Assembly (NCBI GenBank): GCA_902582405.1
Contig: CACHSA010000005.1
Span: forward strand, 1 to 64,000
Direction: 5' to 3'
DNA length: 64,000 nucleotides
Origin: an uncultured Bacteroidota bacterium
Lineage (GTDB): Bacteria > Bacteroidota > Bacteroidia > Flavobacteriales > Flavobacteriaceae
The notes under the pieces are model-generated. The model searched no databases, was not told where the DNA came from, and worked only from the letters and a program-made list of their open reading frames with translations. Both the position numbers and the translations under genes were made by a program. Shown piece after piece: positions 42,250 through 54,438 of this stretch (position 1 is its first letter; each line of letters begins with the position of its first letter).

Positions 42250-43543
42250 AGCGATTAAAAATAAAATTAACGTAATAACTTTAGGATGTTCAAAAAACAT
42301 TTACGATTCTGAAGTGCTAATTAGTCATCTTAAAAATGGTGGAAAAGATGTGTCTAGTGAGAAAGATGGTAACATTGTAGTAATAAATACTTGTGGCTTC
42401 ATTAATAAAGCTAAAGAAGAATCTATAAATACAATTTTAAAAAATGTAAGGAGAAAACAAATTGGTGAAATAGATAAAGTATTTGTAACAGGCTGTTTAA
42501 GCGAAAGGTATAAAGAAGACTTGATAAAGAATATTCCAGAGGTGGATCAATATTTTGGAACTAATGATTTACCTCAATTATTAGAAAGACTTAAGGTTGA
42601 CTACAAATATAGTTTGCTTGGAGAAAAACAGAGAATTACACCCAGGCATTATAGCTACTTAAAAATTTCTGAAGGATGTGACAGACCTTGTTCTTTTTGT
42701 GCAATTCCTTTAATGCGAGGTAGTCATAAATCAAAAACTATAGAAGAGTTGATTTTTGAGGCTAAAAATTTAGCTCAAAATGGAGTTAAAGAAATAATTT
42801 TAATTGCTCAGGATTTAACTTATTATGGGATTGATATTTACAAAAGACGAGTGCTTGACGTTCTTTTGTCTAAATTATGTCAAGTGGATGGAATAGAATG
42901 GATTAGACTTCATTATGCATTCCCTACTGGTTTCCCCGAGGAAATTTTAGATGTTATGTCTAAGGAGAAAAAAATTTGCAAATACCTTGATATGCCAATT
43001 CAACACATATCTAATCATATCCTGAAGTCAATGAAAAGAGGTGCTAGTAAAGAAAAAATTAATGATTTAATAAAAAAAATAAGAGACAAAGTACCAGGAA
43101 TTGCATTGAGGACTACTGTTATGGTTGGATATCCTGGAGAAAAAGAAGAGGATTTTATTGAATTAAAAGATTGGCTTCAAGAAACTAGATTCGAGCGTTT
43201 AGGTTGTTTTACCTATTCTCATGAAGAAAATACAAGCGCTTTTGCTTTAATTGACAACGTGTCTGAGGCAGAAAAAGAAAAAAGAGCCGGAGAAATTATG
43301 TCTCAGCAGGCAGAGATATCTCTCAATATGAATAACAAAAAAATTGATAAAATTTTTAAATGCATGGTAGACAGGGTTGAAGGCAAAAACTTTATTTGCA
43401 GAACTGAAATGGATTCTCCAGATGTTGATAATGAAATTCTAGTAGATGCATCAAAATTTTATCTAAGGCTGGGAGATTTTTGTAAAATTAAAATCATGAA
43501 AGTCAACGAGTTTGATTTATTTGGCGAACCAGTAAGTAGTTAA
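42239..43543 (+). CDS. rimO: Ribosomal protein S12 methylthiotransferase RimO
   Basis: This 434-residue radical-SAM enzyme methylthiolates an Asp of ribosomal protein S12. The N-terminal UPF0004 domain has VITLGCSKNIYDSEV, NTCGFI and VTGCLSERY. The radical-SAM motif EGCDRPCSFCAIPLMRG gives C-x3-C-x2-C. A C-terminal TRAM region ends with FDLFGEPV. GCSKN and PLMRG identify RimO rather than MiaB or MtaB. It is coupled to the hydrolase gene by an 11-base overlap. Confidence 0.96.
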   Translation: MRTKAIKNKINVITLGCSKNIYDSEVLISHLKNGGKDVSSEKDGNIVVINTCGFINKAKEESINTILKNVRRKQIGEIDKVFVTGCLSERYKEDLIKNIPEVDQYFGTNDLPQLLERLKVDYKYSLLGEKQRITPRHYSYLKISEGCDRPCSFCAIPLMRGSHKSKTIEELIFEAKNLAQNGVKEIILIAQDLTYYGIDIYKRRVLDVLLSKLCQVDGIEWIRLHYAFPTGFPEEILDVMSKEKKICKYLDMPIQHISNHILKSMKRGASKEKINDLIKKIRDKVPGIALRTTVMVGYPGEKEEDFIELKDWLQETRFERLGCFTYSHEENTSAFALIDNVSEAEKEKRAGEIMSQQAEISLNMNNKKIDKIFKCMVDRVEGKNFICRTEMDSPDVDNEILVDASKFYLRLGDFCKIKIMKVNEFDLFGEPVSS

Positions 43544-43596
43544 AAATTAATTTAATTAATACTTTGTTAATTTACACTTAAATTAAATTTAAATAA

Positions 43597-45189
43597 TTGA
43601 AAAAAAACATTGATTTAAATAAAACTAGAATTTATTCAGATTTTGTATTTGATTTTTTAAATGGAAATAAGGCCTTAAAAAAATTTTATAATTCAAGTTT
43701 TGATGTTAAAAACTTTAAAAAACAGTTAGAGATGAAGAAAAGTTTTTCTTCCTCGAAGAGAAATGTTTTGGTAAAGGAATTATTGTCTCAATACTCGGAT
43801 ATAAAGGACAAAAAAGTCTTAGAAAATATTAATCTTTTGTCAAAAGAGTCAACTTTTACAATAACTACTGGACACCAGCTTAGTATTTTAACTGGTCCGA
43901 TATTTTTTATATACAAAATAATTAGTGTTATAAACATGTGCGTAAAACTGAAAAGAGAATATCCTAAAAATAATTTTATCCCTGTTTTTTGGTTAGCTTC
44001 TGAAGACCATGATTTTGAAGAAATATCCGAGGTTTATTTTAGAGATAAAAAAATAAATTATTTGACAAAACTTAATGGCTCCGTGGGTAGAATGAAGTTA
44101 GATGAATTTAGTGTCTTTTTAGATCAAATATTTAGTTTTTTTCCTACAAATCACCTAGCTAATAAAATTAAAAAAATCATAACATTTGCGTATAAAGATG
44201 AATTTACGTTTGCTAAAGCGACTAGAAATTTAGTTCATCAATTATTTGGAGATAAAGGACTTATCATAATTGATCCAGATTCTCATAAACTTAAAAAAGT
44301 ATTTGCTTCCTACATGGAAGACGAGTTGATAAATAATACGTGTCAAGAGTTTGTTAATAAAACGGTAAAGAGTATTAAAGAGGTTTACTCTGAAAAATAC
44401 ATTCCTCAAGTTAATCCAAGAGAAATTAATTTATTTCATTTAAATGTTAATTCAAGACAAAGAATTATTAGAAAAGGATTAAAATACATTCTTTCTGATA
44501 AAAACGTTTCTCAACAAGAAATGTTAAATGAGCTTGATAAAAGACCAGAAAATTTTTCTCCAAATGTTTTGATGCGGCCCTTATATCAAGAAGTTATTCT
44601 ACCAAATCTTTGTTACATAGGAGGGCCAAGTGAAATGGCTTATTGGCTACAGCTAAAAAGTTTTTTTGACTATCATGGCGTTGTATTTCCAATTATAAAC
44701 CCTCGAGCATCTGTTTTACTTTTAACTCAAAAAACGAGGAGAAAAATCAATAAATATTTAATAAATGAGAATGAAATTTTTCTTAAAAAAAACGAATTTA
44801 TCAATCTAAATATTAAAAAGCATAGTGAAATTGATATAAATTTAAATCACTTAAAAGATGCCTTAAAAAAACAATTTAAAGTTTTGGACGGTATAGTTAA
44901 AATAACTGACCCTTCATTTTTGGGAGCTGTAAACGCACAAATGAAAAAACAATTTAATGGAATTGATAAACTAGAAAAAAGATTATTGAAGGCTCAAAAA
45001 AGAAAAATGAGTTCCATTGAAAACGATTTAATATATATATTTAAAGAAATCAATCCTGACAATATTTTTCAAGAAAGAAAAATAAATTTTATTGATTTTT
45101 ACCTTCTTTATGGTGATACTTTCTTTGAAAATTTATTTAGCAACATTGATTTATTTGAAAAAAAGTTTTTGGTTCTCGATATAAAATAA
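43597..45189 (+). CDS. bshC: Bacillithiol biosynthesis cysteine-adding enzyme BshC (TTG start)
   Basis: This 530-residue protein would join cysteine to GlcN-malate in the last step of bacillithiol synthesis. Family motifs include TTGHQLSILTGPIFFIYK (about 93-110), PVFWLASEDHDFEE (about 129-142) and RPLYQEVILPNLCYIGGPSE (about 327-346). A C-terminal coiled-coil-like segment around 460-480 fits the dimerisation helices of the family. The start is TTG at 43597, next to an in-frame stop at 43594-43596, with no ATG before the conserved core. The other bsh genes are not in the window. Confidence 0.9.
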   Translation: MKKNIDLNKTRIYSDFVFDFLNGNKALKKFYNSSFDVKNFKKQLEMKKSFSSSKRNVLVKELLSQYSDIKDKKVLENINLLSKESTFTITTGHQLSILTGPIFFIYKIISVINMCVKLKREYPKNNFIPVFWLASEDHDFEEISEVYFRDKKINYLTKLNGSVGRMKLDEFSVFLDQIFSFFPTNHLANKIKKIITFAYKDEFTFAKATRNLVHQLFGDKGLIIIDPDSHKLKKVFASYMEDELINNTCQEFVNKTVKSIKEVYSEKYIPQVNPREINLFHLNVNSRQRIIRKGLKYILSDKNVSQQEMLNELDKRPENFSPNVLMRPLYQEVILPNLCYIGGPSEMAYWLQLKSFFDYHGVVFPIINPRASVLLLTQKTRRKINKYLINENEIFLKKNEFINLNIKKHSEIDINLNHLKDALKKQFKVLDGIVKITDPSFLGAVNAQMKKQFNGIDKLEKRLLKAQKRKMSSIENDLIYIFKEINPDNIFQERKINFIDFYLLYGDTFFENLFSNIDLFEKKFLVLDIK

Positions 45190-45228
45190 TTTAATTACTT
45201 AATCTCTATTTTGAAGAAAGATTAATTG

Positions 45229-45236
45229 TATTTTTG
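45229..45236 (+). promoter_or_regulatory. Candidate -7 box directly before guaA
   Basis: TATTTTTG matches the Bacteroidota -7 box and ends only 3 bases before the guaA ATG, so transcription would begin at about the start codon. A TTG at 45211-45213 is 15 bases upstream, shorter than usual. Confidence 0.4.
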
Positions 45237-45239
45237 AGA

Positions 45240-46766
45240 ATGGAATTCAAGGTGTTAATTATAGATTTCGGATCTCAATATACCCAATTAATTGCTAGAA
45301 GAGTTAGAGAGCTGAATATTTACTGTGAAATTTTTAGTTTTAATAATCTCCCAAAAAATATATTAGAATATAGTGCTGTAATTTTATCGGGTTCCCCTTT
45401 TTCTGTGCATTCTAAAAATGCTCCTAAAATTGACATAACAAAAATCAAGGGAAAAGTTCCTATTCTGGGAATATGCTATGGTGCACAATATTTAGCCGAC
45501 TATTACGGAGGTCAGGTAGGAAAATCCTCCACTAGAGAATATGGAAGAGCGAAATTAAATATTCATGATACTAAAAATTTGTTATATGGGTTTAAAAACA
45601 ACACTCAAGTTTGGATGAGTCATGCAGATACAATAATCAAATTACCTACAAACACAAAAAATTTAGCTAGTACTGAGGACGTAAAAAATGCTGCTTTTAA
45701 ATTCAAGTCTGAATCCACTTTCGCTATTCAATTTCATCCTGAGGTTTATCACACTACTTATGGTATTAAACTTTTAGAAAATTTCTTAGTTAAAATATCT
45801 AAAATAAAACAAACATGGACTCCCGACTCATTCGTTAAAATGACAGTTCAAAAAATTAAAGACAAGATAAAAAAAGATAAAGTTATTTTGGGATTGTCAG
45901 GTGGGGTTGATTCTTCGGTTGCTGCTATCCTAATCAAAAATGCTATTGGAGATAATCTGATATGTATTTTTGTTAATAATGGTCTTTTAAGAAAAGGCGA
46001 GTTTGAAAGTGTTTTAAATCAGTATGAAAATATGGGGCTGAATATTATAGGCGTTGATAGGTCAAAACAATTTTTAGATAATTTAAAAGGTGTTACCGAT
46101 CCAGAGGAAAAAAGAAAAGTTATTGGTAATACCTTCATTGATGTTTTTGACGAAGAAGCTAAAAAAATTAAGAATGCGAAATGGCTAGCCCAGGGAACCA
46201 TATATCCAGATGTAATAGAATCAAAATCAATAAAAGGCCCCTCTGCCACAATAAAATCTCATCACAATGTTGGTGGTTTACCCGACTTTATGAAATTGAA
46301 AATCGTAGAGCCCCTTAGAATGCTTTTTAAAGATGAGGTGAGAAGAGTAGGTAAAACATTAAAAATAGATGATTCTGTCTTGGGTCGTCATCCTTTTCCT
46401 GGTCCAGGACTTGGAATCCGAATATTGGGAGACATAACTTCTGAAAAAGTAAGTTTGTTACAAGAGGTAGATTCGATTTTTATAAATAGTTTGAAAGAGG
46501 AGGGACTATATAATTCAATTTGGCAAGCTGGTGCAATTTTACTACCAGTACAGAGTGTTGGTGTTATGGGTGATGAAAGAACATATGAAAGATGCATTGT
46601 TTTAAGAGCAGTAAGCTCTACTGACGGTATGACCGCCGATTGGATTAATTTGCCTTATGAATTTCTTCAAAAAGTTTCAAACAAAATAATTAATAACGTT
46701 GTAGGGGTAAATAGGGTTGTTTATGATATTAGTTCTAAACCACCATCTACAATAGAATGGGAGTAG
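45240..46766 (+). CDS. guaA: GMP synthase (glutamine-hydrolysing)
   Basis: This 508-residue enzyme converts XMP to GMP. It has an N-terminal class I glutaminase with Cys in [12 protein letters not shown] and His-x-Glu in IQFHPEVYH. The ATP-pyrophosphatase domain has the P-loop [11 protein letters not shown], and a dimerisation domain contains [14 protein letters not shown] use ATG 45240 (MEFKVL); a TTG two codons upstream overlaps a probable promoter box. One base separates it from the LysM-protein gene. Confidence 0.97.
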   Translation: MEFKVLIIDFGSQYTQLIARRVRELNIYCEIFSFNNLPKNILEYSAVILSGSPFSVHSKNAPKIDITKIKGKVPILGICYGAQYLADYYGGQVGKSSTREYGRAKLNIHDTKNLLYGFKNNTQVWMSHADTIIKLPTNTKNLASTEDVKNAAFKFKSESTFAIQFHPEVYHTTYGIKLLENFLVKISKIKQTWTPDSFVKMTVQKIKDKIKKDKVILGLSGGVDSSVAAILIKNAIGDNLICIFVNNGLLRKGEFESVLNQYENMGLNIIGVDRSKQFLDNLKGVTDPEEKRKVIGNTFIDVFDEEAKKIKNAKWLAQGTIYPDVIESKSIKGPSATIKSHHNVGGLPDFMKLKIVEPLRMLFKDEVRRVGKTLKIDDSVLGRHPFPGPGLGIRILGDITSEKVSLLQEVDSIFINSLKEEGLYNSIWQAGAILLPVQSVGVMGDERTYERCIVLRAVSSTDGMTADWINLPYEFLQKVSNKIINNVVGVNRVVYDISSKPPSTIEWE

Positions 46767-46767
46767 T

Positions 46768-48495
46768 ATGAAACTGAGATTATTTTTTTTCTTTTTTTTG
46801 ATATTAGGGTTTCTTTCATTTTCTCAAATCACTCCGGATAGATTTATTGTTCATAAAGTAAAGAAAAAAGAGACTTTATATTCTTTATCCAAAATTTATA
46901 ATATTTCAATTGAAACTATCAAAGAGTATAACCCTTTAATTGATAAGATTGGTCTAAAAAGAAAAATGAAATTGCAAATACCATTTTTTAAAAATAAGCC
47001 AACTATAGAGGATGAGCCATTGTTGGTTAATTATAAAAGTCATGTTGTAAAACCAAAGGAAACCAAGTGGAGAATAGCCTATGAATATGGACTTAAAATT
47101 AGTGAATTAGAAAAAATTAATCCTGAAATAGTTACTGGACTAAAAATAGGGCAACAAATATTGTTACCTTCAGGAAAAGACACTGTTATTAATAATTTTC
47201 AAAATGAATTGAATTATTACCAAGTTAAGTCAAATGAAAATTTATTATCAATAAGTAAAAAGATTGGAATTTCAACTGACAGTTTAATTGCATACAATCC
47301 CATTTTCAATAACTCTCAACCCGAAGAAGAAACGATATTAAAAATACCCAGTCAATTTAATGGTAATTTTGATGTAAAAGATGGTTTATTATATGAGAGA
47401 ATTTCCCTTAAGGATTCTTTTTTTTCAAATAACTATTTACAATTAGTATGCTTTTTACCTTTTAAAATGAGGGAAATAGAATTTGATTCCATTGAAAAAA
47501 CCAACACTAAGCTTTCTAGAAGAAATTTACATACAATTTCATCAGACTTCTATTTTGGAATGGAAATGGCAAAGGAATATTGCGACTCACTTGGAATAAA
47601 AACAAAAATTAAAGTAATTGACACTCAAAATGATTTAAGTGTAATTAATGAAAAGATATCTTTAGTGAATTGGAATGGAATTAACGCAATCATTGGGCCC
47701 TTGATTCCCAAGAATTTTAATTTTATTTCAAAAAATAGTCAAATATCTGGAATACCGATTATTTCTCCATTATCGACAAAAGAAATCGGAGGAGGTGTAA
47801 ACGTATTTCAATCTGTGGGTCGACTTAAAAGGTTAAGAAAAGTAATGATAAGCTACATTAAAAATGAAATTGATTCAACCCAAAATGTACTTATTATTAC
47901 GGATAGTATAAATTTCAAAGTCGCTGATGAATTTAAAAAATTATTTTCAAAAGCTCATTTTGTGGAATCAGAAAAGGGTGGATTTGTAATACCGGAATTA
48001 ATAGATTCTCTTCTTGTTGATTCGCTAAAAAATCAAGTCATTTTTGAATCACAAAACTTAGGTTTGGCAGCAAACGTAACTTCACTATTGAATTCACAGG
48101 TTGGTAAAGAAAGAGAAGTTCAACTCTTTTCAAGCCTAAGGACATCAATTTATGATAATGTGAATATTTCGAGAAAGCACTTAGGAAATATAAAGTTCAC
48201 TTATTTAAATGATAATTTTCCAAGGGAAACTACAGAGAGACAGGAATTTAAAAATAAATTTTTAAAAAAATACGGAAATTACCCCTCAAAAGAAAGTTAT
48301 CGTGCTTTTGATGTTGTCTTGGATGTTATATTAAGACTAGCGTATCAAAATAAAATCCACAGTGATAAAGTAGAAGAAACAAATTATGTTGAAAATAAAT
48401 TCAAATATTTACCTGATAAAGGGGGCGGTTTTTCTAATTATGGATTTTATATTCTTCAAAACAAAGACTACGACATAATTGAAATCAAGAAATAA
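46768..48495 (+). CDS. Triple-LysM protein with periplasmic-binding-protein-like domain
   Basis: This 575-residue protein has a signal peptide (1-20, ending FLSFSQ). Three LysM repeats follow: about 28-72 (VHKVKKKETLYSLSKIYNIS), about 90-135 (HVVKPKETKWRIAYEYGL) and about 150-195 (YQVKSNENLLSISKKIGIS). The C-terminal part (about 235-575) has the type I periplasmic-binding-protein layout, with FGMEMAKEYCDSLGIKTKIK, NAIIGPLIPKN and SGIPIISPLST. LysM binds peptidoglycan, so the ligand-binding fold is probably tethered to the wall in the periplasm. It is co-oriented with guaA, 1 base away. The ligand is unknown. Confidence 0.87.
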   Translation: MKLRLFFFFFLILGFLSFSQITPDRFIVHKVKKKETLYSLSKIYNISIETIKEYNPLIDKIGLKRKMKLQIPFFKNKPTIEDEPLLVNYKSHVVKPKETKWRIAYEYGLKISELEKINPEIVTGLKIGQQILLPSGKDTVINNFQNELNYYQVKSNENLLSISKKIGISTDSLIAYNPIFNNSQPEEETILKIPSQFNGNFDVKDGLLYERISLKDSFFSNNYLQLVCFLPFKMREIEFDSIEKTNTKLSRRNLHTISSDFYFGMEMAKEYCDSLGIKTKIKVIDTQNDLSVINEKISLVNWNGINAIIGPLIPKNFNFISKNSQISGIPIISPLSTKEIGGGVNVFQSVGRLKRLRKVMISYIKNEIDSTQNVLIITDSINFKVADEFKKLFSKAHFVESEKGGFVIPELIDSLLVDSLKNQVIFESQNLGLAANVTSLLNSQVGKEREVQLFSSLRTSIYDNVNISRKHLGNIKFTYLNDNFPRETTERQEFKNKFLKKYGNYPSKESYRAFDVVLDVILRLAYQNKIHSDKVEETNYVENKFKYLPDKGGGFSNYGFYILQNKDYDIIEIKK

Positions 48496-50187
<1,692 letters not shown>

Positions 50188-50188
50188 T

Positions 50189-52003
50189 ATGGAAGAAAAA
50201 AAATTAGATCCATATCAACTAATTGGATTTGTTTTAATTGCCTTGATTATGACTTGGATGCTTATGCGTCAACAAGAACAAAATTTAAATAATCAGGCTA
50301 AGGTTAAATCAGAAAGTGAAAGTATTAGAGAATCTGAAAATAAGTTACTTAGACAAAACTCTAAACAATCCAACAAAGAATCTGTTGGTCCTGAAAATTT
50401 AAACTATTCAAGTTTAAAAGAGGAAGAGTTTTATCAATTAGAAAACAATTTCATTAAAATAGTAATTTCTAGCAAGGGAGGGCAGATTACTAAAGCTAAT
50501 CTTAAAAAGTTTGACAATTACCTAAAAGAACCTCTTAATTTGGTAGACAACAATCAAACCACAGATTTAGTTTTTAGACTAATTGACGGAAGACAAATCA
50601 ATACATCTAAATTGAACTTTCAAATAAATAAAAACAAATCTAAAAAAGGTAGACTTTCAATTCAAGCCTTTTTTGCCGAAGATACATGGATAGAATTTCA
50701 ATACTCTTTGTTACCTGACTCTTACTTGTTAAATTACAGTATAACTTCATCAAACTTACAAGGTATAATGGATGTTTCTGAGCAAAATAGACTCGAATGG
50801 AGTTTGAAATCATTTAGAAACTCTAAAAGTGTGGAATATGAAAATAGATATACTGAACTTACTTACGGATACGAAAATGATAAAGTAAATGAGCTTAGTA
50901 TTTCAGGAATTGATGAGGAAAAAGTTGATGAAATACAATGGATAAGTTATAAACAACATTTTTTTAATTCCATTTTAATTCCTGAAGAAAAAATAAATAA
51001 TGTAGTCCTGAAATCTGAAAATCTAGTTCAGTCGGAGGATAAAAAAGAAAAATATACAAAGTTTTATAGTTCTGTCATTCCACTTAATGGTAGCGGAGAT
51101 TTTAATTTTAAATTTAAATGGTATTTTGGCCCCTCACAGTACTCTACACTTTCAAACTACAATATTGGAATTGAGAAAAGTGTAAACTATGGTTGGGGTA
51201 TTTTTGGATGGATTAATAAATATATATTTATCCCTCTATTTAACTTTATTAGCTCTTTTATGCCATTTGGTATTTCAATAATCATTATGACTATTATAGT
51301 AAGACTAGCAATGTCACCTGTAACATATAGGTCTTATGTTTCTCAAGTCAAGATGAAAATATTAAGACCCGAAATAGAGGAGATAAATAAAAAGTTTTCC
51401 AAAGATGCTGTTAAAAGGCAACAAGAAACAATGTCCCTTTATTCAAGAGCTGGTGCAAATCCAATGTCAGGTTGTTTGCCAGCTTTAGTTCAGCTACCAG
51501 TATTTTATGCATTATTTAGTTTTTTCCCGGTTGCATTCGCGTTAAGGCAAAAAAGCTTCTTATGGGCTGACGACCTATCATCGTATGATTCTATTTTAGA
51601 ATTACCGTTCAATATACCTTTTTACGGAGATCATATTAGTTTGTTTCCGATTTTAGCTTCTATTGCAATTTTTATTTATACGATGATGACAATGGGGCAA
51701 CAACAACCACCACCACAGCCAGGAATGCCAAACATGAAGTTCATTATGTATTTAATGCCTTTGATGATGCTTTTTTTCTTTAACAATTACTCAAGCGGAC
51801 TTAGTTTGTATTATTTTGTATCTAATTTGTTAACTATTCTTTTGATGGTTGTTATAAAAAATTTTGTTGTTAATGAGAGTAAGATTTTGCTTCAAATCGA
51901 AGAAAATAAAAAGAAACCAAGAAGAGTATCAGGATTTAGTGCTAGACTTCAAAAAGCAATGGAGCAGGCTGAAAAGCAAAAACGTTTAAATAGCAAAAGA
52001 TAA
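50189..52003 (+). CDS. yidC: Membrane protein insertase YidC
   Basis: This 604-residue insertase places proteins in the inner membrane with or after SecYEG. TM1 lies at about 10-25 (LIGFVLIALIMTWML), followed by a large periplasmic beta domain (about 80-330). The conserved core then has the segment starting FGISIIIMTIIVRLAMSP, the cytoplasmic helical hairpin, GCLPALVQLPVFYALFSFF, and two C-terminal TM segments with MKFIMYLMPLMMLFFFNNY. The C-terminal tail is Lys/Arg-rich, which suits ribosome contact. It lies between pyrG and mnmA on the same strand. Confidence 0.97.
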   Translation: MEEKKLDPYQLIGFVLIALIMTWMLMRQQEQNLNNQAKVKSESESIRESENKLLRQNSKQSNKESVGPENLNYSSLKEEEFYQLENNFIKIVISSKGGQITKANLKKFDNYLKEPLNLVDNNQTTDLVFRLIDGRQINTSKLNFQINKNKSKKGRLSIQAFFAEDTWIEFQYSLLPDSYLLNYSITSSNLQGIMDVSEQNRLEWSLKSFRNSKSVEYENRYTELTYGYENDKVNELSISGIDEEKVDEIQWISYKQHFFNSILIPEEKINNVVLKSENLVQSEDKKEKYTKFYSSVIPLNGSGDFNFKFKWYFGPSQYSTLSNYNIGIEKSVNYGWGIFGWINKYIFIPLFNFISSFMPFGISIIIMTIIVRLAMSPVTYRSYVSQVKMKILRPEIEEINKKFSKDAVKRQQETMSLYSRAGANPMSGCLPALVQLPVFYALFSFFPVAFALRQKSFLWADDLSSYDSILELPFNIPFYGDHISLFPILASIAIFIYTMMTMGQQQPPPQPGMPNMKFIMYLMPLMMLFFFNNYSSGLSLYYFVSNLLTILLMVVIKNFVVNESKILLQIEENKKKPRRVSGFSARLQKAMEQAEKQKRLNSKR

Positions 52004-52015
52004 GCTTATATTAAA

Positions 52016-53203
52016 ATGAGCAAAAAAGTTATTGTAGCTCTTTCCGGCGGAGTTGATTCAAGTGTTGCAGCTCTAATATTAAAACAACAGGGGTATCATG
52101 TTATTGGAATTTTTATGAAAAATTGGCATGATGAATCTGTCACCATTTCAAACGAATGTCCATGGCTAGAAGACAGTAACGATGCTTTGATTATAAGTGA
52201 AAAATTAGGAATCCCATTTCAAGTTATTGACTTAAGTAAAGAGTACAAAAAAAGAATTGTCGATTATATGTTTCAAGAATATAAGGATGGTAGAACACCT
52301 AACCCTGATATTCTGTGTAATAAAGAAATCAAGTTTGATATATTCCTTTCAAAAGCTGAATCGCTTGGAGTGGACTACATTGCAACTGGCCACTATTGTA
52401 GAAAAAAAGAATCAAAAAAAGGGAATAAAATAATTTATAAATTATTAGAGGGAAAAGATAAGACCAAGGACCAGTCCTATTTTTTATGTCAGTTGAATCA
52501 AATTCAATTATCAAAGGTTTTGTTCCCTATTGGGGATTTAAAAAAAACAGATGTTAGGAAAATAGCAAATGAAAACAGCCTTATAACTGCAAATAAAAAA
52601 GACTCTCAAGGTTTATGTTTTGTTGGTAAAATAAAATTACCTGAATTTCTTCAGCAAAAATTAAAAATTAAAAAAGGTAAAATTATCAAAGTAGCACCGG
52701 AAAAAAAGTTTTTCAAGAAAGTTCTGAAGAATAATAAAGTTGAAAATTCCCTGAAAAGTTTTGTTGAAAAGTATAAATATTCTGAATCAGATGGTGAAAT
52801 GATTGGGTATCATAATGGAGCTCATTTCTTTACTATTGGTCAAAGAAAAGGATTACAAATTGGAGGATTTAAAAACCCTTTATTTGTTATTGAAATAGAC
52901 ATAAAAAAAAATATTATTTATGTAGGTGAAGGAAAAAATCATCCAGGATTGTATAGACAAGGTCTTCTGATTAAACACAATGACATTCATTGGGTAAGGC
53001 CTGATTTAAAAATTGATTTGAACTCGTCTGAAAAAATATTAGCCCGAATAAGATATAGACAGCCTTTGCAAAAAGCAGAAATTTTTAGGGTTCAAGAAGG
53101 GATTTTGTTGATTTTTAATAAAAAACAAATGGCTATATCAAGTGGTCAATTTGCTGCTTGGTACAAAGGAAAAGAATTGATTGGTTCAGGCGTTATTCAC
53201 TGA
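52016..53203 (+). CDS. mnmA: tRNA-specific 2-thiouridylase MnmA
   Basis: This 395-residue enzyme thiolates U34 of Glu, Gln and Lys tRNAs. The N-terminal PP-loop reads [14 protein letters not shown]; one catalytic Cys lies in RTPNPDILCNKEIKF and the partner in DSQGLCFVGKI. TGHYCRKK, KDQSYFLCQL and the C-terminal FTIGQRKGLQIGG also match. It is somewhat longer than the E. coli protein, with a Lys-rich insertion around 210-250. The last 18 bases overlap the convergent lysA gene. Confidence 0.96.
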   Translation: MSKKVIVALSGGVDSSVAALILKQQGYHVIGIFMKNWHDESVTISNECPWLEDSNDALIISEKLGIPFQVIDLSKEYKKRIVDYMFQEYKDGRTPNPDILCNKEIKFDIFLSKAESLGVDYIATGHYCRKKESKKGNKIIYKLLEGKDKTKDQSYFLCQLNQIQLSKVLFPIGDLKKTDVRKIANENSLITANKKDSQGLCFVGKIKLPEFLQQKLKIKKGKIIKVAPEKKFFKKVLKNNKVENSLKSFVEKYKYSESDGEMIGYHNGAHFFTIGQRKGLQIGGFKNPLFVIEIDIKKNIIYVGEGKNHPGLYRQGLLIKHNDIHWVRPDLKIDLNSSEKILARIRYRQPLQKAEIFRVQEGILLIFNKKQMAISSGQFAAWYKGKELIGSGVIH

Positions 53204-54421
53204 TTTTGCCAATAAATCTTTTTTCAACAATACTTGATTACGAATTAAATCATCAAACTTTTCTTCTCTTCTGATTAGGTGGGCCTCACCCCCTATCCAA
53301 AAAATCTCTTTTGGTCTATATCTAGAATTATAGTTGCTAGACATAGAAAAACAATATGCTCCAGCATTTTTGAAAACAAGATAATCTCCTTCTTTAATTT
53401 CGCTTATTTTACGATTGCTTCCAAATGTGTCAGTTTCACATATATATCCAACCACAGAATAAAACCTTTTTTCTCCAGAAGGATTAGAGAGGTTCTCAAT
53501 TTCATGATAGGATCCATAAAACATTGGTCTAATAAGATGATTAAAGCCACTTTCTATTTGTGCAAAAACCGTAGAAGTAGTCTGTTTTACAGAATTGACT
53601 TTACTCACAAAATACCCTGCCTCACTTACTAAAAACTTCCCAGGCTCAAAAACTAGAGTTAATTCATTACCATAATCTCTACAAAACTCATTAAATCTAA
53701 CACTTAATTTTTCTCCGAGTTCATCAATGTTGGTTTCGATATCTCCTTTTTTGTATGGGACCTTGAATCCGGAACCAAAATCTATAAACGATAATTTTTT
53801 AAATTTTTTAGCAGTACTAAATAGAATTTCAGATGCATGTAAGAAAACTTCTATATCTAAAATATCGCTTCCTGTGTGCATATGAATGCCATTTATATTC
53901 ATTTTAGTATTTTCAACAATTCTAAGTAAATGAGGTATTTGGTGTATTGATATTCCAAACTTCGAATCAATATGGCCTACTGAAATGTTATTATTACCTC
54001 CTGCCATAACATGAGGATTTATTCTTATACAAACTGGGACGGAGGGGTGTTTATTACCAAATTGTTCCAACATTGAAAGGTTGTCTATATTTATTTGAGC
54101 TCCATATGAAACAACTTTTTCTATCTCATCTATGGAAACACCGTTTGGTGTGTAAATGATATTTTTAGGGTTAAAGCCTGCTTTAAGTCCAAGCTCCACC
54201 TCTTGCAAAGATACTGTATCAAGACCTGCTCCAAGATTATTCAGGTATTTTAAAATATTTACATTGCTAAGCGCTTTTGCTGCATAATTAATACTCAAAT
54301 TTTTAACGTTTTTAAAAGCTAACTCAAGTTTTTTATATTGATTTTGTATTTTCTCAGAGTCATAAATATATATAGGACCTCCAAATTTTTTCGCAATATC
54401 TAATAATTGATTATTCTTCAT
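53186..54421 (-). CDS. lysA: Diaminopimelate decarboxylase
   Basis: This 411-residue PLP enzyme makes lysine from meso-diaminopimelate. The PLP lysine is in NYAAKALSNVNIL (about 46-58), the segment HMHTGSDI follows, then IDFGSGFKVPYKKGD, FEPGKFLVSEAG, and the catalytic Cys in ICETDTFG near residue 322. NAGAYCFSMSSNYN closes the family pattern. The gene stands alone. Its promoter lies in the 165-base gap shared with sucC, and its 3' end overlaps mnmA by 18 bases. Confidence 0.95.
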   Translation of the reverse strand: MKNNQLLDIAKKFGGPIYIYDSEKIQNQYKKLELAFKNVKNLSINYAAKALSNVNILKYLNNLGAGLDTVSLQEVELGLKAGFNPKNIIYTPNGVSIDEIEKVVSYGAQINIDNLSMLEQFGNKHPSVPVCIRINPHVMAGGNNNISVGHIDSKFGISIHQIPHLLRIVENTKMNINGIHMHTGSDILDIEVFLHASEILFSTAKKFKKLSFIDFGSGFKVPYKKGDIETNIDELGEKLSVRFNEFCRDYGNELTLVFEPGKFLVSEAGYFVSKVNSVKQTTSTVFAQIESGFNHLIRPMFYGSYHEIENLSNPSGEKRFYSVVGYICETDTFGSNRKISEIKEGDYLVFKNAGAYCFSMSSNYNSRYRPKEIFWIGGEAHLIRREEKFDDLIRNQVLLKKDLLAKSVNNA

Positions 54422-54438
54422 TTTGCTATTTTAAAATG

